A DNA stretch of 64,000 bases, from assembly GCF_049243985.1 (NCBI RefSeq), contig NC_135384.1, forward strand, positions 14,256,501-14,320,500, read 5' to 3'. The position numbers and the translations under genes were made by a program. This document shows positions 12,045 through 23,000 of the stretch, piece after piece; the stretch's first letter is position 1, and every line of letters begins with the position of its first letter. Under the pieces are notes generated by a model that was not told where the DNA came from, searched no databases, and saw only the letters and a program-made list of their open reading frames with translations. This stretch comes from Paroedura picta (Eukaryota > Chordata > Lepidosauria > Squamata > Gekkonidae).

Positions 12045-12338
12045 AAGGTAAAGGTAAAGGTATCCCCTGTGCAAGCACCGAGTCATGTCTGACCCTTGGG
12101 GTGACGCCCTCTAGCGTTTTCATGGCAGACTCAATACGGGGTGGTTTGCCAGTGCCTTCCCCAGTCATAACCGTTTACCCCCCAGCAGCAAGCTGGGTAC
12201 TCATTTTACCGACCTCGGAAGGATGGAAGGCTGAGTCAACCTTGAGCCGGCTGCTGGGATCGAACTCCCAACCTCATGGGCAAAGCTTTCAGGCGGCTGC
12301 CTTACCACTCTGCGCCACAAGAGGCTCCCTTTAGTATC
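12045..12338 (-). mobile_element. Sauria-type SINE (ACCTTT tail) with 13-bp target-site duplication
   Basis: On the minus strand it begins with a tRNA-like head (CTTGTGGCGCAGAGTGGTAAG as A box, GGGAGTTCGATCCC as B box). It continues with CGAGGTCGGTAAAATGAGTA and ends with GGGTCAGACATGACTCGGTG, which resembles the BovB 3' end, plus an ACCTTT tail. This matches the layout of the squamate Sauria SINE. The duplication CTTCAGTTCTTTA is seen exactly at 12032-12044 and 12339-12351, so the insertion is complete and fairly well preserved. Confidence 0.85.
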
Positions 12339-15300
12339 CTTCAGTTCTTTAGTATGTTGCAATTTTTAGTAAAATAAGGGAGTTCATCAAGTTTGGAAAT
12401 TGTATTTGGAAAAGAAGTGAATAAAATGGGTCTATCTTGAGCACCATCCCTATGAAATTAGGGATTGGAACTTTCCCCTCGCAAATGTATTATTTGATCA
12501 TTCCAATAAAAGTGGAATATTAGAAATCTTTGTCTATCTTTGTCAGGTCCAAACAGTAACAACATGCACAACCACTATAACAATATGCATTTGAAGATAT
12601 TACAATGGAAAGCTGTAGAAATGAATTAATAATGTCCAACTGCAATGGTGCATTTTATCCTTACAGGGCAGAACTCCATCTCAATGGAATCCTACCCATA
12701 GTTAAAATCCTAAAAACCTATCGATTTGATTTTTTAACAGTTGTAAATCCCCTTATATTTACACTGTATTTATGATGCGCTTCCCACCTTTTAAACAGAG
12801 GGAGAGTCTAGAGATGTCATTACCTGCCATGGCTGAATATTGTGGATGTCCTTCCTCTCTCCTTCTTTGTCTTTGGATCCAGATAGATACATGGCATGCA
12901 AAGCATGGGCCACAGCATAGGCAGCATTGTAGACATTATAGCTGTGATCAATCATGTTCATTTCAAAGAAAATCCCAGGGATACTCTCCAGTTTCTCATC
13001 CCCTGTGCAGTGCCCTGCATGTTCCTCTTCCTGTTCAGAAAATTTGAATGAACAGCTGAATGCCTTTTCCCAAAATTCTTGGATGAAATGATCTCCTTTG
13101 GTCCAAGATGGTCTTACATCCTGAAGAAAAATTCGAAAACCAGGTGGCTGACGAGAGTGTAATGGACAAGGCACCGTGGAAAGTCTCTATATCCATGCCT
13201 GTATGATCTGACAGTGATTCCAAATTCCACTGAGATGTAACAAACCATACCTTGCCCAAAGGTATGAATGAATGCAATGAATAATTTTCTGCTGCTAAAA
13301 TAAACAACCTCAACATGTGCAGAGATTCAGGATCTCCATAAGCAAAATATACATTGGTTTTGCTCTCCAGAAGGACAGGATATTTTTCCTGTACTCCCAT
13401 TAACATCTCTAATACTTCTTCCTCATACGTCCTTTTCCCCGCTTCGAATATGAAAGAATAACAGATTCCATTTTGCAAAAGCAAAGGAATCACCGCCTGT
13501 AAAAATCTGTCCCCGTTGTCATCATCTGCAGCTATGAGTCCAACCCACGACCACCTGAAATGTTGAAGTAAGCGGACAGCTCCCATGAACTCATAAGCTT
13601 CATTTGGCACCATCTGATAAACAGAAGGGAATTGCATTCTGTCGCTCTGCTCCGGAGAATATGTGCCAAAAGTAAGCTGAAAGAAAGCACATAGGATTAC
13701 AACCATATGTGGTTGTTTTGGTGCCAATAGTGTGGACTCACCAAACCCTCCCTTATGTGTTGTTTACCTGTGGAATGTGGTATGTGTGTAATATGGTGGC
13801 CATGTTGGCTGATGTTTCAGTGCAATACCCTCCAATGACAGATATGAGATGATTTTGACTATCACACTTGAAATTGGGGAGGAACGGCATGGACAACAGG
13901 CTCAGGGTTGCCTTATAATTCAACTGTGCCCTGTGGTAACCAGTGAGGACGTGAAATCCCAAAGTGATATTTGGTAAGAGCTCTGGATTCTCATTGATCT
14001 CATTTATAGCAAATGCCAAAGCCAAGACATACTGATAGTGCTTTGGGATTGATCTGCAATACGAATTTGAGATAATTTAATAGCATTGCACAAAGTCTCT
14101 TCAATATATTCTAACAATCTTGTATTAACCCCCCATCTCTTTATTGTAGCCTATTACACATGAGTACTCTTCCTGCAGATCACACAAACCTCACCATATC
14201 CTTTTTAGCAGCCATAGGACACTCCCTCTTCCATTTTGCACCAGTGCAAAAGCTGGCTGGATCCAATCCAAAATCTTAAAGGAATTTTAAAGGAATGCTT
14301 CATTTTCCTGCTCATACGATTTTAAACATTGGAATTAATATTTTGATCAATATAGTTTTCCAACTTATATCCTTGCTAGCACTTCTCTTATGGAATTTCC
14401 CAAAATTACCATTCTTCTAATTAATTTTAATCTGTCGGTCAATTAGTTGATCACTATTATGGTAATATACTAATTGACAAATGTAAAATTTGGTTGACAT
14501 AGGAAATAACAAAAGTGAAAACTTTAAAATATGGTCTATTTGTAATGTCATGAAAGGTACCCAAATAGAAATATGATAGTGTTTGGGAGGAAATGGAGAT
14601 AAAAGTTCAGTGGGAATTAAATCCCGATTGAATAAAAACAAGGTGAATGAACAATGACGGACACAGTCTAAGATGAACTTCTATTTCACGGGTTTTATAG
14701 AAATTGTTCATTTCACCTTGGCATGTGCAGAAAAGCATCTCCATAAATTGTGCTCATAAAATATTAGACAGGGCAAGATAAACATCAAAGTTAGCAAGCA
14801 TCCATGGTTTCCAGAATTCAATATTTTACTCAGAGAATGAATACTGCACTATTTATTGTCATAACATTACAAAAACAGAATCATTTCTTATTTGGATTTA
14901 TCAGTCAACTGCTATGTTGGTTTTCCCATGAAAGATGGAGTGTCATTGAAGAAGAAGTGAAATATTGGTATTTTTACCAATGAAAAAGTGCCCATCTGAT
15001 AAAAGTCATGAGAATCTGGAAGAATATTTGCAGATATATTGCAAATCACAAGTTTCGTTTGGCACACAGTCTGACCAGGCCATGGAAGTAGGAAGCCTAT
15101 TACCTGGACCAGCTCTGCACAACAGTTAAAAATTGTTCACCCTTTTTAGCATACCTGAACAATGTCCTCTATGATCTCATATTCCCCTATGAAAAATAAT
15201 TGTAAAGTAATCGACCATGTGCAATTTAAGAAAAATCTACAATTTGCAAAAGGAGCTTTTTGTGTTAATACCTTTTCAAATAAAATCTGGATGAATTCCT

Positions 15301-15587
15301 TCATTAACGACTTGTTTTTTACTTACAATTTTCAGAATACATTACAGATAAAAGGTCATTCCTTACGTGAGTACATTAGTCAACTTCTGTGTTGGACGTC
15401 TGTTGAAAGATGGAGTCTTGTGATAGAAGTACATATGAGAGGTCATCCCACCAATAAAAAGATCACCAGGCTGTTGAAATTCATGATGGATTGGAAAAAG
15501 ATCTTCAGGTCTGGTGCAACTCACAAACTGTGTTTTACATACAGAATGACAAAGCAGTAGAAACAGCAAGACCGCAATCAGAACCAT

Positions 15588-16383
15588 ATCTTTGTAACAA
15601 ATATCAGCGGGTCCTATTTAGTTTCTCTATGAATTCACTTTCTCCTTTCAAGCTGCATGCCAAGGCCCAGGGTGAACTTTGTCTAATAAAATATGACATC
15701 GTGCTTGAACTGAACAATATCCATAATTTTGAGTGAGGGAATAAATCAGAATTCTCTATCGGATTTTGTTTTTTTTTAAATTAATTAGACAGAGAGAAGA
15801 TGAAAAAATAAATTGTACGCAGATGAATGTGTGAGTGTTGAGAAGTATCTGTGTGGTTAATATATTTAATTAATAATTAATTAATATCCATTTTCAATGG
15901 TATATTTTAAAATCTAACATATATAGAAATAGCAGGCTATCCAGGAAGAAAAAGAAATTAGGTACAGAGTTATTAAGAGGAATGCATTTCAGTATTAAAT
16001 TGGAGTAAACATGTGGAAACCAGTCTGGAAAAGCAAAATAGTATTTTACACAAAAGACCTGCAAAGACCTGGTTAACCTTAAACTCTCCAAAACAAAATC
16101 TAGTAGGATTTTTATACCATCTTGCAGATGAAGATATTGTTTGTTCAAAGAGCTCCTAGAAATCAACTGCAGAGTAGAGGAAAACAGTAATTATGATAAT
16201 GATTAGGAAGATCTTCTAACTTCTGGTAGGGTTGTGTCTGCTATTGCAGGTGATTAAATAATTTAGAACAGTATTTTCTTCTGATCTCCCCCCCCCCCTT
16301 TGATGACAGGAAATCTGAGAAACATGCTGCTCTTACTTATTCAGAAATAAATGAAACCATATAAAAGTGTTGAGAGAAAGAAT
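15588..16383. other. 5' flank of V2R gene B
   Basis: Homologous to the flank of gene A in patches (15610-15770 and 15900-16170 against 2815-3000 and 3095-3350). Short frames on the minus strand are conserved only because the DNA is duplicated. No promoter element can be named with confidence. Confidence 0.5.
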
Positions 16384-19300
16384 CATAGAATCATAGAGTT
16401 GGAAGGGGCCATACAGGCCATCTAGTCCAACCGCCTGCTCAATGCAGGATCAGCCCTAAGCATCCTAAAGCATCCAAGAAAAGTGTGTATCCAACCTTTG
16501 CTTGAAGACTGCCAGTGAGGGGGAGCTCACCACCTCCTTAGGCAGCCTATTCCACTGAAGAACTACTCTGACTGTGAAAATTTGTTTCTTGATATCTAGC
16601 CTATATCGTTGTATTTGAAGTTTAAACCCATTACTGCATGTCCTCTCCTCTGCAGCCAACAGAAACAGCATCCTGCCCTCCTCCAAATGACAACCTTTCA
16701 AATACTTAAAGAGGGCTATCATGTCCCCTCTCAACCTCCTTTTCTCCAGGCTGAACATTCCCAAGTCCCTCAACCTATCCTCATAGGGCTTGGTCTCTTG
16801 GCCACAGATCCTCCAAATGACAACCTTTCAAATACTTAAAGAGGGCTATCATGTCCCCTCTCAACCTCCTTTTCTCCAGGCTGAACATTCCCAAGTCCCT
16901 CAACCTATCCTCATAGGGCTTGGTCTCTTGGCCACAGATCATCTTCGTCGCTCTCCTCTGTCCCATTTCAATTTTATCTACGTCCTTCTTGAAGTGAGGC
17001 CTCCAGAACGGCACACAGTACTCCAGGTGTGGTCTGAACAGTGCCGTATACAATGGGACTATGACATCTTGTGATTTTGATGTGATGCCCCTGTTGATAC
17101 AGCCCAAAATGGCATTTGCCTTTTTTACCGCTGCATCACACCGCCTGCTCATGTTTAGTTTACAATCCACAAGTACCCCAAGGTCCCGTTCACACACAGT
17201 GTTACCTAGAAGTGTATCCCCCATCCAGTAGGCATGCTTCTCATTTTTCTGACCCAGATGCAGAACTTTAAACTTATCTTTATTAAATTGCATCTTGTTC
17301 TCATTTGCCCATTTTTCCATTGTGTTCAGATCTCGTTGAACACTGTCTCTATCTTCCGGAGTATTTGCCAGTCCTCCCAATTTGGTGTCATCTGCAAACT
17401 TGATGAGTAGTCCCTCCACCCCCTCATCTAGATCATTAATAAATATGTTAAAAAGTACCGGGCCAAGCACCAAGCCCTGAGGTACCCCGCTACTCACCTC
17501 TCTCCTGTCTGATGAAACACCATTGACAACAACTCTTTGAATGCGGTTCTCTAACCAATTCCCTATCCACTTAACTATCTGAAAATCCAGATTGCAGTCC
17601 TTCAACTTATCCATCAGAACATCATGGGGAACCTTGTCAAAAGCTTTACTAAAATCCAAGTAAATGACATCAACCGAATTTCCCCGATCCAGCAAACCTG
17701 TTACTTGGTCAAAAAAGGAAACCAGGTTGGTCTGGCAGGACCTGTTGGAGACAAATCCATGCTGACTTCCTTGGATCACCAAATTGTCTTCCAGATGTTT
17801 GCAGATTGCTCCCTTTAATATCTGCTCCATTATCTTCCCCACAACAGAGGTCAGACTCACTGGTCTGTAGTTTCCTGGGTCTTCCTTCCATCCTTTTTTG
17901 AAGATCAGCATAACATTTGCTCTCTTCCAGTCCTCTGGGACATCTCCAGTCCTTAAAGAGGTCCCGAAGATGATGGACAAGGGTTCTGCAAGTTCTTCGG
18001 AAAGTTCTTTGAGCACTCTCAGGTGCATTTCATCCGGCCCAGGGGATTTGAACTCATCCAGTGCAGCTAAATGCCTCTCGACAACCTCTCTATCTATCTC
18101 AACCTGCCACCCAGACACTATCTTTTGGCTACTGCCATCTCTAGATGTGCCTAAACCCTTTGGCCTGTGGGAAAAAACAGATGTAAAATAGGTGCTAAGC
18201 CTTTCTGCTTTCTCTGCATCTTCCATTAGAGTTTGTCCATCCGCACCCTACAGTGGGCCTATTGCCTATTTACTTTACATTTGCTCCTCACATAACTGAA
18301 AAATCTTTTCTTGTTACAATGGGCTTCCCTGGCCAATCTTAGCTCACTTTCAGCTTTGGCCTTTCTGATGATTGATGTACAGTGCCTAGTAACCTGTAGG
18401 TACTCTTCTTTAGAACTCTGTCCTTCCCTCCATTTCCTAAACATTTTCCTTTTCTTTCTTAGTTCCTCTTGAATTTCTCTGTTCATCCAAATAGGCTTCT
18501 TAGAGCTCCTGCAGTGTTTTCTTCTTTCTGGGATAGTCATTGATTGAGCATGCAATAGCTCTTGTTTGAGTAGCACCCACCCTTCACATGCTCCCTTCCC
18601 TTCCAACATTCTCATCCATGGTATGACACTCATCATGTCTCTGAGTTTATTAAAGTTTGCCCTACGAAAATCCAACATCTGCGTCTGGCTACAGGCTTCC
18701 TTGCCTCCCCATCTCAAAAAGAATTCTATGAGGACATGGTCACTTCCCCCTAGGGTCCCCACCTCCTTCACCTCATCCACCAACTCTTGCCTGTTGGTCA
18801 GTATTAAGTCCAGTAAGGCTGAACCTCTTGTGGGTTCCTCTACCATTTGATAAATGAAATTATCAGCCAGGCAGGTCAGAAAGTTGCATGACTGAGGACG
18901 CTTCACAGAGTTTGTTTCCCAGCACACATCTGGGAAATTGAAGTCACCCATGATGACAAGGTCCTGTTGCTTGGATATTTTCTCAAGCTGCTCACAAAGT
19001 GCAGCATCCACATCCTCTCGTTGGTCAGTCAGTCTGTAGCCGACACCAACCACCACACTGTTTGTTTTCCCCTCGCTTATTTTCACCCAGATGCTTTCCA
19101 CTGTAGATATATTCTCCTTCATTAGAATTTCCTGACAGGTAAGCCCTTTCCTCACATACAGTGCCACTCCTCCACTTCTTTGATCTATTCTGCTTTTTCT
19201 GAACAGTTCATATCCATCCACTATTACATTCCAGTCATGAAAATCATTCCACCGATGCAATCCTCTTCCCTTGACAGGCAAGATTGTAGAGAATACCACT

Positions 19301-19640
19301 TGTGCCCCAATTTGTTTGAGCTTCCTCCCCAGATCTTGATAGTCTTTTTTAATAGGAGCGATGGTATTCACGGTCATGTCATTCATTCCCACATGGACCA
19401 TGACAAATGGGTAGCGATCCGTATATTTGAGGAGTTTGGGCAGCCGTTCCGAAAAGTCTTTAATTTTCACCCCTGGCACGCAACACACCTCTTGGGTTGG
19501 GGGTCAGGCCTAGCCACATGGCGATCCATTCCTCTTAGAGGGGAGTCTCCAATTACCAGTACTCTCCTTTTTTTTTCCTTCTCAACTCCATTTCCTTCTG
19601 CACCCATGGCCTCTTCTTCTGTTAAACAAGAACTAAACAG
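16384..19640 (-). mobile_element. CR1 LINE, nearly full coding length, defective
   Basis: A CR1-clade non-LTR retrotransposon. The 3' terminus at 16384 shows the typical ATTCTATGATTCT motif in reverse complement. Frame 18259-19488 starts in the ORF1 esterase-like (SGNH) domain (HVGMNDM, GAQVVFSTILPV; upstream the remnant RRVLVIGDSPLRG near 19550) and then runs straight into the ORF2 apurinic endonuclease (GGVALYVRKGL, VIMGDFNFPDVCW, GSDHVLIEF). Frame 16781-18226 is the reverse transcriptase: FKSPGPDEMHLRVLK, NYRPVSLTSVVGK, VIYLDFSKAFDKVPH, SSGVPQGLVLGPVLFNIF and the catalytic FADDTKLGG. There is a frame break between the two near 18226-18259, and the C-terminus is disrupted by a 130-bp tandem duplication. 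The element lies between gene B exon 1 and gene C exon 6. Confidence 0.93.
16681..16940. repeat. 130-bp tandem duplication inside the CR1 element
   Basis: Two adjacent, nearly identical 130-base units at 16681-16810 and 16811-16940, each starting CTCCAAATGACAACC. Since 130 is not a multiple of three, the duplication shifts the frame near the end of ORF2. The lack of divergence between the units implies the duplication is recent. Confidence 0.9.
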
Positions 19641-19699
19641 TGTGAAGGAAAAATGTTACTTAAAAATCCCTTTGCAACTTCATCTGCATGAAAACTTTC

Positions 19700-19862
19700 T
19701 GTGTATTAAAAGTATGATTACTGAAATAGGCTCTTGTTATTTAATTGGGGTTTTAATGGGGATTTTATTGTGTTTTAACTATTTATGTTGTAAACCGCCC
19801 TGAGACCTATTGGGAGAAGGGCGGTCTAAAAAATTAAATAATAATAATAATAATAATAAATT
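19700..19862 (+). mobile_element. L2-like LINE 3' end
   Basis: Contains TGTAAACCGCCCTGAG followed by GGGCGGT and an AAT(AAT)n tail, the usual 3' terminus of squamate L2-type elements. No coding sequence is attached. A similar end is at 49080-49250. Confidence 0.6.
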
Positions 19863-20003
19863 GATCTGCTACAAAACTACAGAACCAGGATTCATACTGA
19901 TGGCACTAGGAGGTAGGGAAAAAATTACACAGAGATTCTTGTTTCTTTACACACAGCCACTGGCCTTCAGCCAAAATCTGCTTCCAAGAAAGAAGAGAGA
20001 TTT

Positions 20004-23000
20004 TCAATTTTTCCTAATCATCTGCTCTCGACTGTTCAGCTCTGGCCTCAGTAAAATGATGTAGCATTTTGGAGAAAAGATGCAACCCAGTAAGCCAGCA
20101 CCAGATGATAAGATTGAGAAGATCTCCACAGCCACCATGAATTTTCCGTTAGAGCTCAAATAACTTGGAACAAAGGAAAACCAAACACTGCAAAATACGA
20201 GCATACTAAATGTGATGAACTTGGATTCATTAAAACTGCCAGGTAACTTCCTGGCAAGATAAGCCACTGTAAAGCTGACAAGGGCCAGAAAGCCCAGATA
20301 GCCAAGGACGCAATAAAACATGGCAGTAGAACCCTCATTACATTCCAGAATGATTTCCCTGGGTTGTGAATGCATATTAATTTGAGGGAACGGAGGGGAT
20401 ATGCAGACCCAAAGAGTACAAATAACTGCTTGAATTAAGGAGCCAGAGAGGACTATGGTATGGGCCAGTTTTTTACCCACCCATTTCTTCATGTGGGACC
20501 CTGGTTTGGTGGCCATGAAGGCCAAGACCACAGCGAAAGTTTTGGCCAAGACACTGGAAAGAGCCACACAGAAGCTGAGGCTGAAAGTAATTTGGCGCAG
20601 AACGCAGGTCACCTTCCTTGGCTTTCCAATGAACAGCAAGGAGCTGAGGAAACAAAGTTGGAGGGAGAGGAGGAGAATATATGTAAGGCTTCGGTTGTTG
20701 GCTTTCACAATGGGAGTATTCTTATATTTCATGAAGGTTCCAAGCACCAAAGCTGTGACTAGTGAAAAAGACAGAGCCAACATCACAAAAATTAGCCCTA
20801 AAGTTTCTTTGTACGAAAGGTAAATTGTGGTCTTCAAAATGCATTGATGATGTCTTTCACTGGAGTAGTGATCATCTGGACATTTGACACAGACATCCAT
20901 ATCTGGAGGGTTCAAAAGATCCTTTTCAGTATTTCAAGGCTGTGATTAGTATCTAAGAGACAATAATATGCATAAGCTGGAAATTAATGCTGAGCCCTAC
21001 TTTGTCCTTCTCCACCCACTTACGTACACATCAATGGATTGAGGTAATAGTATAGCTAATAATTTCATTTATTTTTATTATCATCTGCCCTCCCTTCCAG
21101 CTCAGGGAAGTTTACATATACCATAGGAATAATACAGTATAATTCAAGAACTCAAATAAGTACAGCAATAATAGTAGTTTCAATAACAGTTCTGTAACTT
21201 CTTCTGTAATGATTCCAACACTAACTATAACAACATCAACCTGTTAACTATGGTCCCGTAGGTTGATCAATTCAGGTTTCATTCATGGGAAGGGATTTCT
21301 GGGGAGCCCTGCAGATGTTGTTAGTTTGGTTGATTTCACCCAAATGCCTGGCAGAAGATCTTCATTTTACAGGCTGTGCAGAACTACAATAGCTCAGGAA
21401 GGTCCCCGATTTCTTTGGGGGATTAATTCTACTAGGTGGGGACAAGGATAGAGAAAGCTGTGGCCCGGATTGAGTTCAGACATGCTTCTTTAGGGCCAGG
21501 GACCACAGTGGCAGAGCGTAGAGCTCTTTGAGGGGTAAAGATAGTGAGGAATCTCCTCAAGTACACTGGGCCCAGACCACATATGACTTTGAAGGTGATA
21601 ACCAAGACTTTAAGTCTGATCTGGAATTCAATTGGTAATCAGTGCAGTTGTTGGAAAGGGGGCTGAATGTGGGACCTCCATGGTGTTCTTGTGAGGGCCC
21701 TAGCCACTGCATTCTGCACCAGCTGTAGTTTCCAGATCAAAGTTAAGGGTAGGCCTCCATAGAGCGAGTCACAAAAGTCCAGTCTAGAGATGACCATCAC
21801 ATGGATCACTGTGGCTAGGTTTTCTAGGGCCAAATAGAGTGCTAGTAGTTTGACTTGGTATAGGTGGTAGACATCCAGTTGTGACTGTAGTGGGACACAG
21901 GAATGGGCCACTGATAGCTACACTCCTTCCAGGATGAGCAAACACACTTCCTCACATGAATGCTTTATCCCCAGCCATAGCACCTCCATCTTTGAAGGGT
22001 TGAGCTTTAGATGTCTCTGCTTGAGCCACCTTGTCACTGTTTCCGGATATCTGGCTAAGGCTTTTGGGGTAGAATCAGGGTACACATCTAGCAGGAGGAA
22101 GAGCTGAATGGCTTCTGCATATTGATAGCATCTCAGCCCGAACCTCAGCACCTGCTGGGTGGCCAGGGGCTCGAAGTCAAGCGACTGACGAAGCCAAATA
22201 AGATGGGCATCCATTGGCCCCTGGTAAAATTGCTTCCCACATGGAGAGCACCAGAGGCAAGGGACTGGCCTTCCTGGCTGGGAAAAGGTGGTCCCAGGGT
22301 GTCTCTGGGCTCCAGGTTGTGTGCAGCCAGATGGCTGTGGGGTGTGGGTCTCCTCTCAGGTGTCCCAAATTGGGCTGACCCTCTGTTATGGGTTGGATGT
22401 AATAAAAAGCTGTGACCATATTAACACGATTCCTGAGAGTTGTGTCTTATTTGGCATCAGTGCCACCCTGCAAATCAAGCCGTTCTACTTGTCAGGAACT
22501 TTTTCCAGATGTTTAGGCAGAATTTCTTTTGAATTAATTTCATCCCATTGTTTCTCTCTTTCCCATCCCTCCTGGGCAAGAAAGAAGAACTCTGCTCCAT
22601 CCTCTACATGGCTGCCTTTTAAATACTCAAAGATGGTTATCAGATTTCCTCTCAGTCGTCTCCTCTCCAGGCTAAAAATTCATAGATCTTATGAATTCCT
22701 TTCATTCAATCTTGGCTATAGTTGCTCAGTTACTTATGCCTCTTGACTCTAACTAGAACTTCTTGGCAACTAACTCTACCCCACCCTCTCTCTACCTATA
22801 TGTAAGCCATTAGGAAACCTGTTTCAATATAACTGAAGAAGCATGCATGACCATGAAAGCTTATAACCAGAATCAAATTTAGTTAGTCTTAGACCCATTA
22901 TGCACGGGGGTTTTAGCGCACATTCGGGGTGGAATGGCGGTGACTAAAATCACGGATAACGCACGGAGCCGGCTGCAACCGGCTGCAGCTTCGGTGCATG

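Larger units (their letters stand above)
7726..15587 (-). pseudogene. V2R gene B: six exons present, frameshift in exon 3
   Basis: Complete vomeronasal type-2 receptor layout. Exon 1 15367-15587 (signal peptide MVLIAVLLFLLLCHSVC); exon 2 13768-14053; exon 3 12824-13676; exon 4 11003-11221; exon 5 9465-9591; exon 6 7726-8636 ending at a stop. All junctions are GT/AG and phases agree. The venus-flytrap domain spans exons 1-4 (FRWSWVGLIAADDDNG, HGALS...QPPGF), exon 5 and the start of exon 6 give the cysteine-rich NCD3G segment (VLPLSVCND, FCCYACAPCPEGM), and exon 6 the 7TM domain ([43 protein letters not shown]). Exon 3 is broken: between GALSIT and QPPGF, at about 13151-13163, five bases net are missing relative to genes C-E, so translation would leave frame in the ligand-binding domain. 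Exon 3 is 853 bases against 852 in the intact genes. Everything else is open, so inactivation looks recent, or it could be an assembly error or a segregating allele. Intron 5 holds an AGT microsatellite, and intron 3 an inverted-repeat element and a SINE. Confidence 0.88.
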
